The notes under the pieces are model-generated. The model saw only the letters and a list, made by a program, of their open reading frames with translations. It was not told the DNA's origin and did no database searches. From assembly GCF_002775205.1 (NCBI RefSeq), contig NC_036443.1, positions 13,651,373 to 13,715,372 on the forward strand: a DNA stretch of 64,000 nt, given 5' to 3'. The position numbers were made by a program, and so were the translations under genes. The stretch is from Xiphophorus maculatus (Eukaryota > Chordata > Actinopteri > Cyprinodontiformes > Poeciliidae). Of the stretch, positions 31,101 through 43,210 are shown piece by piece. The number at the start of each line of letters is the position of its first letter. Position 1 is the stretch's first letter.

Positions 31101-34100
31101 ACTTTTGCCCACCTGAACTTGCCTTTCAATCCCATGATGCAGATCTCATACAACCCTGAGAACTCCAATGTGCTGGCAGTCCTCAGCATGAGGGTAAGAA
31201 GTGCATGCAGAAGACTTTTAAGGAAAGAAACAAAGTTGGTTGGACAGTAATAATGCTGAAAGCCCAATTTGTTGGAGCAATTATGATGCAACTAAAAAGG
31301 ACTTGAATTAAATTCAATTCAAAAAAACTTATATTAATCCCAAATGGAAACAACAAGCACTGTTGTTCTAAGCCCAAATTTCCTTTAAGAATAAAATAAT
31401 TTAGGTTCTTGTTAGATGATTAGCTAATGACTAGTTAGCTCTAGCAGAGAGGCTGAGGGGCTTTTAGCACAAAATCAAAAACTAAATGTTTCATAGCAGT
31501 GCTAAATAAACTAAATATCATTAGTGCTCATTGTTATTAGTTTGATATTTTTTCAATGATTTTGCTAAATTACACTCGACTTTTCTTGAATATGTGTTTT
31601 AGAAAAGTAGATTTTTTGCTAACAGACAAATCAACCAGTTTGAGATCAGAAGTCTGATCTCAAACTTCTGCTTAACATCCTTCTAATGCAGAAGTGATGA
31701 TGGTTAAACAGTTCAGGAAATGACAAAACCTGCTCCGAATTGCTTAAAACTGAAGATCGTTTTAGAATTTTTAGGAAATCTTTTTTTAAAACTTGCTCCT
31801 CTTTCACTTTTAGTTAGCAATGGTGAGAACTACTTTCTGTTTCTCCAAACTTATAGTCTTAAAATGTCATCTTTTATATAGCTTGAAATCTATGTTTGAC
31901 TTTAAAAAGTATTCTACAAATAAAAACACACTTAAAAGACATTTTTATTTAAAAAAAAGGAAAGTTTAGTTTTTAATTCTTATTCCGAAAAAGATTTGGG
32001 ACACCTGTAGTTTGTAATTAGTTACCATTTAGACTTGCCCATGTCTAAACTAGGTAAGTTTAGACATGGGCAAGTCTAAATGGTCAGTTGTATTATTCAT
32101 GATTTTTTGTAATTTTATACTTTCATCTAGAGAAAAAGGTAAATGTGAAATACATGTGAGAATTAGGTTGAAGAAGGGAGTGACTCGACGTGGAATGACC
32201 CAATTTATTTATGAGACTTAAACACCACTTTGTTTGCTTAGTGTTTATTTATTAACACACTCTGGGGTTTATGAGCTGGTCTTTCAACTTTAGCTTGAAC
32301 CTCACAAAAGTTTATTTTTTATTTTGTATGAATTCTTGAGTTAATAATTATTTCCTTTCTCAGAATGAACTTTGGCTTTCGGAAGATTTTGGACGCAACT
32401 GGAAGAAAATCTCCGACATGGTGTGCCTTTTTAAATGGTGAGAGACGGTTGACACTGAACTCATTTAATATCCACTATAGTTTGATGTGTAGAAGCTTTT
32501 ATAATCTGTGGTGCTGTTCTTTCATTTTCGGCTGTAATAAAGCTTCGGTATAGGAAGACAGTTTAGTTCCTACTCTCTGCTGTGGTGTGAGGTGAATAAA
32601 ACAAATATTTTCAAACCATAGACTAAATGTGGTTGACACATACTGAATGTGCTGAAGTTATTCTCATGCATTGAATCAGATTCAACTCTATTCTGAAATA
32701 AACTAAATAGTCTGCATCAGCCGCCAAACATGCAGTAAAACTGGATTGCTCGGCTGGTGCCAAGCCCTTCTTGAGTCCAGGGATGTTTTCAAACACATTT
32801 CCTTTTGCTTATCGCTTTGCAACCTTTGTGTAGCACTTTAGTTTCAGTTTTAAGGCTGTAACGAGTCGTCTGACGTGTGGAAAATGGCGTTCACAGGAGC
32901 TGTTTCTCTGAGGCAGAAGCTTTTCTTTCTTAATCAAAAATGACACGTCTGAGCTGGGAGCATGAAAACATGGTGCCTTGCTAAAGTATTCATACCCTTA
33001 AGTTTAACTAAACTTAAAGGATGCATGATTTTCAATGCTTTTTAAAATACAAATAAATTTAAAAAACGGTTTCGTACAACTTTATTGAGCCTCCATTTAT
33101 TCTGATACCTCTAAATAAAATGCAGTGCATCTCACTGTCTTTAGAAGTTACCTAATTTGAACATATATGAATTAGTTGTGCATTGATTGCAGCTTTCTGA
33201 CCGATCGCCAATTACCGATCTTTTAAAAAGCCGAACTTACCGATTCCGATTTTGGCTGATACCATTTTTTTTGTCTGAAATGTTGCTCAATAGATCAGGA
33301 AAGTTGTTGAATTGGCAACAATGGGGACACCGATGTCATCAACCCTTTGTTGACATCGGTGGATAAGATCGGCTTCACGTGTAAAAATCGGCCGATCACC
33401 GATCTCTCAAAATTAAGGAAATCAGCACAGATAAATTGGTGCACCCTAATACGAATCAATACAACCTCAGCATAAATCCAGTTTTATTTGCTAGGGAACA
33501 TTGGTGAACAAACAGAGACCAAAGAGCACAGCAGGCAGATCACAGAGAAGTTCAGTTTAGTTCAGTTCAGATGATCCTCTGATGGCAGATAGTAGAACTG
33601 CAACAACAGCAAAAACCTACTGAGAAATACGTGGCCAGTTAAAATGACAGAAGAAGAAGAAGAGCATAGATCAAAGAAGCAGCCAAAAGGCTTTTGATTA
33701 CCATGCAGAAGTTGCAAAGGTCAGGTAGGAAAATCTAGTGACAAGACAGCCATCAGTTGTGCCCTTCACAAATGAAGCCTTTATGGAAGAGTAGTAAGTT
33801 TAAAATTTTAAGTTTTAAATTAAACTTAATGGTTGATATTTAGAAGTCTGTGTGGCAAACAGAAAAGTAACTGTGGTCATAAAGTGAGGACACCAGCAAC
33901 ATTTGAAATACTGCGAAGCCAACTTTTTTTGCTGAACCAACGCTTTTGGCCTTGAAGGTTTTATGCAGACACTTTAGGCAAAGTTGAAAATTTTGGAAAG
34001 CTACCTGAACGCACCGACATGGTGATGGCCATGCGTTCCTCCTGCTGGAACGAATGTGGCGGTCAGAGTTGATGGGAAGACGGACGGAGCTAAATTCACA

Positions 34101-37100
34101 GCAGTCCCAGAAAGAAACTGGTTAGACGAGGCTTGTTTTCCAAGAAGACGATCCATTTTAAAATAATTCTAGACAAAAATGTCAGTCTTTTTTATGTACA
34201 AAGTTGGAAAAGAATTATCCTCAAGCTGTAATTTCAGGAAAACGGTGTTCCGCAGAGCATAATTTTAGAGGAATGATAACAAACTTTTTAAAAAAGTATC
34301 AACACATAATGTCCAACAAAATGCTTAGTGGTTGTAATGTTAAAAAACATCTTAAAAAGTTAAATTGGTTTGAACATGCAGTATATCAAACTTCATTGTA
34401 GGTAATGCCTAGACATTTTGCTCAGTCCACAAATTGCTTTACTTTGCATATTTATAATTATTAATCAATCTCTTAAGACTTTCAACTGTGTTTTATTTAC
34501 AACAGCGGAGAAATAAGTGAAACAAAGTAACTTTTCCCTTACTCTGACATTGTAACTCGTAACAATGGGAACAAAGCTGTGTGTAACCTATTTTTCCTCA
34601 CAAAGCGTCTCTTCTTTTGTCTCCATTTCCATGTAGGGGAAGAAAAAATACCATCTTCTTCACAAGCAGCCAAAATGGATCCTGCAGTAAGTGATTCCTC
34701 CCCAAGCAAAATTGAAACATGCTGGGCTCCAGCATTTCACTCCTTCTCCAGTTTTTCTTTTCATACTTTGATGTGGCTAAGCTAAGCGTAGTTAAAAGTA
34801 TCTTAGGTGTCTAGAGGACAGGATAAATGATTCCAACAATTGCATCCAGCGATATTATAAAATGTATCAAGATGGTAAAAGTTGATGTCAGATGAGGCGA
34901 GGAGTTGGTCAAAAATGCTACATGCTCTGACTGTTTCACATTTCAATATTTCTGACGATTTCAATGACCTGCCTCCATGATTCAGGTGACAGGGGAATGT
35001 TGCAGCTAAAGAGAACCACAGACTTGGGTAAAACCATCAAGACTGTTGCCAGCAAGATCTTCTCTTTTGGCCTGGGTGGACGCTTCCTCTTTGCTTCAGT
35101 AATGACGGGAAAGGTCAGTGTAAAAGAATTTATTTAAGGCTGTGTGATTAAAACATCAGAGGAGACCTTTAGTTGTTTAGGCCTTTAGGTTGGTAACAAA
35201 ATTCATTCTTCGGGTATTTCCACATCTAGATTAAAAAGAGAAGTTATTGACGTACAATGCCAACATTGCACATGAGGAAGTATCACACTTCTCCCATAAA
35301 CTTGATAGAGAAATGTACATTACAAGTGCCTTTTAAAAATATCTTTCGCTATTTGATGTGTTCATCAGATATTTATCAGAACCGTCTGAAATGTCACCTA
35401 CATGGGGAAGCTATTTGCATAGGATGCACACGTTCCTTAGAAACTGGGAATTTTTTTTTTTAAACTTTAGAAAAAGTCTTATTGATTCCCTCCTCCCCCA
35501 ACTCTTCCTTTGGTTTTCATTTCTTCAGCAAAAAATGTCAGTAAGTTTTCATTCAGAAAAATGGAGTTGATAAGTTTTTTCTGAACAAAACGATAACACT
35601 GACACTGTCAGTGTTTATGGGATCCAAACTAGAGTTCCTATGTTTTAAATGATGCTCTTTAAATGAGCTTGTCTCTGACCTGAACTCCTTCTGCTTCTTT
35701 GTCCATGCAGGGCACTATGAGGATGATCCACGTGTCTGTGGATCAGGGTGAGAACTGGAACATGGCTCAGCTCCCTCCGGTTGGCCATGAGCAGTTCTAC
35801 TCCATCCTGGCAGCAAATGACGATATGGTCTTCATGCATGTTGACGAGCCTGGAGGTCAGAGCAAGCAGTTACTCAGATGTTTAATAAAATAGTATTGGT
35901 ATGGAGCTCTTGTAGACATGGGTATGTTTGATAATGGTGCAAGGGAATTACTTTTGTAAGTAAATTATTAAGTAAATAAAACAACAACAAAAAAACAGCA
36001 TTCAAATTAGTTACCTTGTTTATCCGGTTTTGCACATGCAAAGCTTTGCCTGTGGTATTGATTGTCAAATTTGATAACATGCTCATATCAGTTTTATCTT
36101 GCACCAGCAGACCATGTAGTTGTTTCTTGTCATTTTTGACACTATCAGGACTTTAACAAACCCCGTTTTCAACCGATCCCTCTAATACCCTTTGGGCTGA
36201 TGCCATTTAGATTTTCCTGCATATCTGTTTTCGGCGCCTACATACTCCAGTTGTAACATCATTACCCTATCGTGTTTATTTTTAGATCCTCATCAGGTCC
36301 TGTGTGATCTTCTTTTACAGATACTGGTTTTGGTACAATTTATGTTTCGGACGATCGAGGCACGGTCTACTCCAAGTCACTGGAGCGTCATCTTTATACG
36401 ACGACGGGGGGCGACACCGACTTCACCAACGTCACTTCCCTGAGAGGAGTCTTCATCACCAGTGTGTTGGCAGAAGGTACTTTGTGTTTCTAAGTATGCA
36501 GATGCTGGAATAACTCACACCCGTCTTACATGTATTCACATTTTCTCACAAAACAAATGTCAAAGTATAACTGTGAAGTGGAAGAACAAAAATGCGAACA
36601 AATATTTTGTAGAAGCACCGTTCGGTGTAGACGGAACTGCAAGCCTTTTGGGTTATGTCTCCACCACATTTGCAAATTTAGAGGTAGAAACATTGCACAT
36701 CCTTTCTTGCTAAATGGTTCATATTGGATTGTTTTAACTCAACCTAATCCTCCAATCAACTCCAGCAACCCATGTAGTCCTACATACTTTTAGCTTTTAG
36801 CTTTGGTCTGTCACATAAATTGCCACTCAAGTTTGTAGCTATAATATCACAAAATGTGGGAAGGTTTAAAAGAAGGGATGTGAATACTTTAGCAAAAGAC
36901 TGTGGCAGCCTTCAGATTCTTCTTAGAAACAGACTCACACACATTGCTCCTCCACTACACACCCTCAGAAGTGTGTGAAGTAAATATTTAATTAGACACT
37001 CGCTGTTAGACCCATTTCTCATCCCTGCTTTTGCATTGTATTGATTTGCCTGTTTATGTGTTGAATTTATTGAATCAAGCTTTTTTTTTTTGCCAACATT

Positions 37101-40100
37101 ATTCCTGGCTTTCGCCCTCGGCTACCTGTAAATGCGTTCTCCTTGTGTTTTTTTTAATTTTTTTTATTTATTTCCAGATACCTCTGTGCAGTCTGTGGTG
37201 TCCTTTGATCAGGGAGGAGAGTGGGTTCCCCTGCAGAGACCTGCCAACACCAAGTGTGACGCTACAGCCAAGGATCCAGACAAGGTATAATTAGACAAAG
37301 CATTGCCGTGTTTATGTTCTCAATGTTTTTGCGCATCTGCAGGTTCAGGTGTGATTCTAACCTTTGCAGCAACCGCATATCACTTTGGATTGTGTTTCTC
37401 TTGAATCTACAGTGCAGTCTCCACATCCATGCGGCTTACAGCATTGCTATGAAGCTGGACGTCCCCATGCCGCCCCTGACGGAGCCAAACGCTGTGGGTC
37501 TAATCATAGCTCATGGTAATCATGTTGACCCTGTAGGACAGAAATGTTTGAAACAAACCCGATTGCTTTTGGCGCTCTGAGCATTTTTGACGTGTTTTTT
37601 TCAGGCAGCGTCGGGGACGCCATCTCTGTGATGAAGTCGGATGTTTATGTGTCCGATGATGGAGGCTACACCTGGATAAAGGCTCTTAATGGGCCCCATC
37701 ACTACGCCATGCTGGACTCAGGAGGGCTGCTGGTGGCTGTGGAGGACAATGGCAAACCCATCAACAAAATCAAGTGAGTTGTTTAGTTAAAATGAATGTA
37801 AAGCCTGGGGTGATTTGCTTCTGTAGCTTTTGTGATTGGATAGATAAAATATTTGGCCTCTCACTTATACACCAACGAATCCCTCTCTGCAGGTTTTAAG
37901 CCTGTACTAAACAAGCCTGTAATTACAGGATTTGCTACTAATTCAGATGAATCGTATAAATATCAATGCTTTGTGCAAGCGAGCTCCACCCTGTCCTTTC
38001 TTCGACTTTCATACTTTTATTCTAGATTTTCAGCACTCTTTAACCTTCCTGACAGATTTTCCACCGATGAAGGACAGTGCTGGAGTATTTATGAATTCAC
38101 CAAAGAGCCAATCTCGTTCACGGGGCTGGCTTCAGAGCCGGGAGCTCGCTCCATGAATGTCAGCATCTGGGGCTACAAAGATTCCCTGATCACCCAGAAC
38201 TGGGTCTCCTTCACCATCGACTTCAGGGAACTGCTCACCAGAGACTGCAAGTCATGCAATAAAAGAGATTACTCCTAATTCCTAACTGCATGTCTTCAAG
38301 GATTTTGACCTTACTTATGATTTTGTAGGTAACGACGATGACTATGTGCAGTGGTTGGCCCACTCTGATGACATCAGTGACCCGACAGACGGCTGCATGC
38401 TGGGTTACAAAGAGACGTTCTTGCGGCTCAGAAAGGACTCCGTTTGCTGGAATGGACGTGATTACACTGTGAACACACAGCCAACTCCATGTGCATGCAC
38501 CCTGGACGACTTCTTGTGGTGAGATACAGAGAAGGTGTTTCTGTTCTTGTTCAAACCTGAAAAGTGGTTTTGCAAATGTTCACGGCTCTTGAGCTATGCC
38601 ACAGTTTGTCACCTTGCAGCGGCTAATGTACTCTAATAAGATTTTTATGCAAGAGATGACAACAAAATAGTTTCTAACATGTGAAGTAGAAGAAAGCTAT
38701 GCATGGTTTTCAAAATCATTTACAAATAAAACCTGAAAAGGGTGTCATGCATTGTCATTCAGTCTGTAACACAATCCCCTGAATGAAATCCACTTTAACA
38801 GTGATGGTCCACCTAAACTGGAAACCAGGGAAGGAGTGCATTAATCAGAAAAGGGCATCCAAGAGAACCACAGCTCAGGAGGGAGAATCTGTTGACGGGA
38901 TAATTATGAGTCACGTACTCTGGTAATTTAAGGAGGAGCGGCAAATAAAATTGTTGAAATAGCACCAAATCCTGTTTTCAATCCAAGTACCGTGTGTGTC
39001 TAAAAACTACCACTGCATCATCCTGAGCACGTCGTCCCCACAGTGACACACAGTAGTGGAAGCATCAGGTTTTGGGAAAACCTTTCCTTAGTAAGGCAGC
39101 AAGGCCAGAGATTCTGCTTGTAGCAGAATATGAATTATCGTCACACATTTCAGATTTTTTTTTATTCGAACAAACAAAAAAAGAAAACCAGGAGTATTTT
39201 TTTTCTCTACAAAGCTGTTATATGGAAAATAGTTAAAGGGTATGAATACCTTATTGATAAGAGAGTATTGATCCTGATATTGTGTGACTCCTTGCAGTGA
39301 CTTTGGATACTCGCGTAAAGAGAACAGCTCTGAGTGTGTGGAGCAGCCGGACCTGCAGGGCAAAGTGTTGGAGTTCTGCCTGCATGGCAAAGAGGAGCAA
39401 CTGCAGACCAAAGGGTAAGGTTTCAGATTCTGTCAAATTCGAGTTTAATTACATCGCTACGGTTCACTTCCCAAGTGATGTATAAGCATCACATGAGTTA
39501 GCTCTGTACTTTGGACATTAATGTTCCAGAACTTGATTTAGCTGGTTTCTAAGTGAGTAATCTCTGTTGGTTTCTGGAAAATTTGTTCAGTATTGGTGGA
39601 GATTTACGTGTTGCATTGTTGATTTAGCTGAAGCCATACTAGGTACAAGGAGGAAGTTTGTGTTTTGTGTCAGTGCTTGACAATTAGTTCCTTAAAAATA
39701 AGGAACTAATTGCCATGCAGAAAGAGGTGAAAGGAAACTAATGAGGGTCACAGTGAAGCTTGTTGTAAGAGTGAATTTTACTCAAAACTAAACATTTGGC
39801 AAGTTTTACTGACATACTAGTCCATCTCTAATTACTATATAGCTTAACAATTATTACTGCACATTGTATTTGCAAGGAACAGCAGATAATTAAGATATGT
39901 GTACTAAGGATTTAAATTTTTTTCTCTTATATTGTTTTTTGAAGTCAGTTAAAAAGATTAGTTGTTCTTTTCTTATGCGCAAATCCCTGAACACCTATTA
40001 GACACGTTCATGCTGGACAACTCTAAAATAATCTGTGTTTTGGTCCTCAGGTACAGGAAAATCCCTGGAGATAAATGTGAAGGAGGACAGATGCCTCAAC

Positions 40101-43100
40101 GTAAAGAGATTGACCTCAGTAAGAGGTGTGTCAGTGATCTTGTATCTCCAGAGCTTCAGGTTGGTGCCTCTGCGAAAGCAAACCGCAGTCATTTGTTTAT
40201 CTGTGGTCTGGTTTTGTGTTTGCATTTCTCACATTTCTGTCCGTTTGTGTTTTCTGCAGACAGACGGTCACTCCTCCAAGTCTGTGGCCATACTGTTAGC
40301 GGTCGTCGTCGTCATGCTGCTGAGCGTCGCAGCAGGAGTGGTCTTTGTCAGGAAGTACGTCTGCGGCGGCAGGTTGGTGTCATTTACCTTATAAACCACA
40401 GGCCTAATGTATCCTCTCCTCACATTTTGAATGGCTTTTGGTTTCCTGACAGTCTTTTTAATGTGTTCTGCAGGTTTTTGGTGCACAGGTACTCTGTGCT
40501 GCAGCAACACGTTGAGGACAACGCTGCAGACGGGATAGATGAGCCGCTGGACACCAACCACGCCCCCAACGGCAAAATAGAGTTTCACGATGACTCTGAC
40601 GAGGTATGTCGGAAAAAACTGTTTTCTCCTTAACATAACGTAAAATATCTCACACACACGCAGTCTTTGGGTTTTCTACACTAAATGTAAGCTGGTTTCT
40701 TTCTGTATAGAATTATAAATACTGAGCAATTAAAGTAAACTAAAGAGTACATGAAGGTTTTTATTTGCAGTAAGCAGAGAAGTGCATCCTTTTTGCATCA
40801 CCTTCTTGCAGGTGACGAATATGTGGAAAAGGATTGCATTTTTAATTTTAACTATGGTGAATGTGTGATTTTTATAGTGCATCACTTCCTGAACTGTTGG
40901 CAATATCACTGGACTATTGTAACAGCCTTGTTTATTTGTTCCAACTGCATCTAATACAAAATACAGAGTCTTATATTGTCACTGGTTTTTAAATACTTGA
41001 ACAAATTTCTTAAGTTCTAATATTTCTCGTTAACGGTAAAAAAGCAGGTTAACTTTTAAAATCCTGTTGCAAAGTATTAAGGTGTCTGCTCCTCAGTATG
41101 TGGAGGAATGTGTAGTGGGAGTTAAACATTAGGGTGATGGCCTTTTTACCACTCTGAAAGCTTTCCAACCTGAAAGCCTTGGAGCTTATCACTAAAGATA
41201 AATCATCAACACACCAGTGGAAACATTCAGAAAACTGGTCAGCAATTCGGGTTTCGCTGCTTTGATGCCAATAAAGGTTATGTTTGGAATTGAGTCATTT
41301 TACTTTATTCAATTTTTTTTTTTTTTTTTTTTTGTGTGTTGAATTTATAAAAATGTATATTAATCTACCAGAGGTATGAACATCTGCAGAGTCCTCCAGG
41401 GGACATGGGAATTTATTTTCTTTTGCGTTCCCTCGCAATAATCTACTGATCAGTTATAATTGAATACTGTAAGACCTTTTTACGGTGTACTTTCTTCCTT
41501 AATACAAGGTTATGTGAGGTTTTTCCATGTATGTTAATATCTCTTTGTGAAATATCTGACATTTGATATATATATTTTTTTTTAATATAGAAAGGCACCA
41601 CAAACCTATGATGTAAACAGAAACTTTCCATAAGTAGGAAAGAAATAAAAATACATCCAACTATTTGGACTATTTCTGAATTATTATTGCGGGTAATAAG
41701 TCATCTGACAGTTTTAATTGTGTCTCTGTTGTGTTTGTAGTCTGAATGTTTTAAAGGGCTGCTTTCAGTGCCGTTCCATCTTAGCCTTAACGGACATAAA
41801 CAGGCAGTAAATAAATCGATTTTCAGTCAGTGTTTTGGACCAAACGTGTTTACTATTATTAAATCTTTGGTGCAAAAAACTGATTGAAAGTCGATTTATT
41901 CACTGCATGTTTATGTCTGTTAAGGTTGAGATGGAACTGAACATGAAAACGGCCCTTTAGACCATTCAGACAATCAGCACAACAGAGACACAATCAAAAC
42001 TGTCAGATGACTTATTACCCCACGATAACTCGGAAATAGTCCATATTAGGATGTATTTTTATTTCTTTCCTACTTACGGAAAGTTTCTGTTTATATCATA
42101 GGTTTGTGGTGCCTAAAGAAAAAGATATAAAACTTCAGATATTTCACAATAAGATATTAACGTTCATGGCAAAACCTCACATAACCTTATATTAAAGCAG
42201 AAAGTACGGCAGCCACCGTAAGAAAGGCTTACAGTATTTAATTTTGCCACATGAACTGATCAGTACAGTATTGCGAGGGAACGCAAAAGAAAAAATTTCC
42301 CTCGTGTCCCTGGAGGGCTCCGTAAACATCAGAACTGTGCATGAAATGTAAATAATTTAAATAAAACCTGGTGGCCTTTAGCAGAAAACTGAAAATCAAT
42401 CATCATGATCCAAAACAGTTTGACGACTGATCACAGAAGAAATATAAGAGTTGAGTTAATTTTAAGGCTTTTTACACATCTTTAATTTTAAGGCTTTTTA
42501 CACAGCTATCATTGGTAGCAATGATAGCTACCAATCAGCATTGAGGATTCTGTATATTTGCAATTACGCAATAGTAAGCATTGATTATAACTTTTTACTA
42601 ACCCACTATCTCATAATAAACATATGACATTGTGATAATTTATTTAACAATTGAAAAAGTGCAATGTTTTTTTTTTTTTTTTTATTAAAGTGAAACCAGG
42701 ATTATATTTGTTCAAATTCAGATCATTGCTTGTTCTAGCTAACTACTGGCTGAAAAATTTGCTCTGTTTCGATGCAAATGCTTAAACTTTCATTACTTTT
42801 AACATGAGCGTTCCATCCAACGATCCCTCAGTTGTGTTTGTTTGGCTGGAACACTGAAGTCAGTGTTTCAGCGTCTCTGGAGCCACTGATTGTTCTGGCC
42901 AGCTTCATTCTGAGCAGAGGTAAGACTCGGCTCGGGTTAATTTATGAGTAAACATGTAGTAACCCGAAGCGGACATTGCCTCACCCAGACTCAACACTGA
43001 AGCTCTGCAATGCGACACCAACCTTTAAAAAGGCGACACAGAAACTAGTTATCTTCACACTCTGAAGGGATCTTGGAGGTTAGACATATGTACGTCACTT

Positions 43101-43210
43101 GTGAAACAGAGTTGGGTGTGTTTTTGTGTGCAGTGTCTTATTTACCCACAGTGTTGGTTCTGGCTTCAGTGCTATGCTGTCTTGTGTTTGTGCAGGATCT
43201 GCTTGAATAG
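28131..43210 (+). CDS. sort1: Sortilin (Vps10-domain sorting receptor), complete
   Basis: Twenty exons keep frame and give 822 residues (human 831). Exon ends: 28131-28403, 30445-30504, 30658-30731, 30819-30921, 31032-31193, 32364-32437, 34637-34686, 34986-35113, 35711-35855, 36321-36476, 37178-37284, 37413-37515, 37605-37773, 38056-38246, 38329-38518, 39298-39414, 40051-40159, 40260-40372, 40474-40603, 43196-43210. A signal peptide (1-20) precedes a propeptide with a furin-type site RIRRR|S at 63-68. The Vps10 propeller shows Asp-box repeats ([48 protein letters not shown]), followed by the cysteine-rich 10CC region. The transmembrane helix is about 745-767. The tail has the KYVCGG palmitoylation-type cysteine, YSVL, and acidic dileucine DDSDEDLLE. 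Known role: binding proneurotrophins, progranulin and other ligands and sorting between Golgi, endosomes and the cell surface. Odd points are a GC-AG intron 14 and a 15-nt last exon. Confidence 0.96.
31637..31666. repeat. Perfect inverted repeat, 14-bp arms, 2-bp spacer
   Basis: The arms AGTTTGAGATCAGA and TCTGATCTCAAACT flank AG, in SORT1 intron 5. A further pair, ACTTCTGC and GCAGAAGT, follows immediately with a longer loop. Confidence 0.9.
32024..32084. repeat. Perfect inverted repeat, 28-bp arms, 5-bp spacer
   Basis: Bases 32024-32051 are the exact reverse complement of 32057-32084, around AGGTA, in SORT1 intron 5. It is the longest perfect short-loop palindrome in the window. Neither end has the form of a known transposon terminus, and no target-site duplication is obvious. 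Confidence 0.95.
32971..34130. mobile_element. CAGTGCCTTGC-family repeat remnant filling SORT1 intron 6
   Basis: It starts GGTGCCTTGCTAAAGTATTC and later contains CAGAGTTGATGGGAAGACGG and GGAGCTAAATTCACAGCAGT, stretches I associate with the same fish repeat family seen near 17.6, 38.7, 58.0 and 63.7 kb. A second element (about 33180-33455) appears inserted within it. No transposase frame survives and the right end is approximate. Confidence 0.5.
33180..33455. mobile_element. Degenerate GTGCACC/CCGATC-type MITE nested in SORT1 intron 6
   Basis: It carries many CCGATC/GATCGG words and ends in TTGGTGCACCCTAATAC. It resembles the better-preserved element at 43893-44283 whose ends read AGAGATGCACCGATCA. 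An internal inverted repeat, CACCGATGTCA (33328-33338) and TGACATCGGTG (33351-33361), is present. Probably hAT-like, from memory of similar fish repeats. Confidence 0.5.
36540..36905. mobile_element. Repeat remnant in SORT1 intron 10
   Basis: It ends GGGATGTGAATACTTTAGCAAAAGACTGTGG, the reverse-oriented counterpart of the GCCTTGCTAAAGTATTCATACCC end seen near 32.97 kb. The left boundary is unclear and it has no coding capacity. Confidence 0.4.
38247..38328 (+). other. sort1: GC-AG intron (SORT1 intron 14, 82 bp)
   Basis: Frame and homology require GAC-T at 38246 to join GT-AAC at 38329, making Cys-Asn ([15 protein letters not shown]). The intron therefore starts GCAAGT, the consensus GC donor, and ends TTTTGTAG. 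The nearest GT donor, two bases further in, would put a TAA stop at the junction. Retaining the intron would stop translation within the luminal 10CC region, at TAA 38277-38279. Confidence 0.85.
38700..39250. mobile_element. CAGTGCCTTGC-family repeat remnant in SORT1 intron 15
   Basis: It contains CCCCACAGTGACACACAGTAGTGGAAGCATCAGGTTTTGGG, a diverged form of the family's internal 'CACAGTGAA-CATGGTGGTGGCAGCATCATG' text, and ends AAAGGGTATGAATACC. No open transposase is present. Boundaries are approximate. Confidence 0.5.
39681..39712. repeat. Perfect inverted repeat, 14-bp arms, 4-bp spacer
   Basis: The arms CAATTAGTTCCTTA and TAAGGAACTAATTG flank AAAA, in SORT1 intron 16. Confidence 0.92.
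41378..42332. mobile_element. Foldback element: two ~464-bp inverted arms with a ~27-bp loop
   Basis: The left arm (about 41378-41841) and right arm (about 41869-42332) are imperfect reverse complements over their whole length. Shared words include TTTTGCGTTCCCTCGCAAT, GGTTATGTGAGGTTTT, GGCACCACAAACCTATGAT, AGTAGGAAAGAAATAAAAAT and TAATAAGTCATCTGACAGTTTT. Small differences and indels show it is not a simple assembly mirror. It lies in SORT1 intron 19 and has no coding frame. The structure fits a foldback or MITE-like non-autonomous transposon; family and target-site duplication were not identified. Confidence 0.85.
42504..42535. repeat. Two overlapping inverted repeats next to a 23-bp direct duplication
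   Basis: AGCTATCATTG (42504-42514) pairs with CAATGATAGCT (42519-42529). ATTGGTAGC (42511-42519) pairs with GCTACCAAT (42527-42535). Just upstream, TTAATTTTAAGGCTTTTTAC plus ACA occurs twice within about 50 bp. It lies in SORT1 intron 19. Confidence 0.85.

Noticed and set aside
39962-40633. A 223-codon open frame on the plus strand
   Set aside because: It reads through two SORT1 introns. Correct exons inside it (40051-40159, 40260-40372, 40474-40603) join in other frames to give conserved sortilin sequence.
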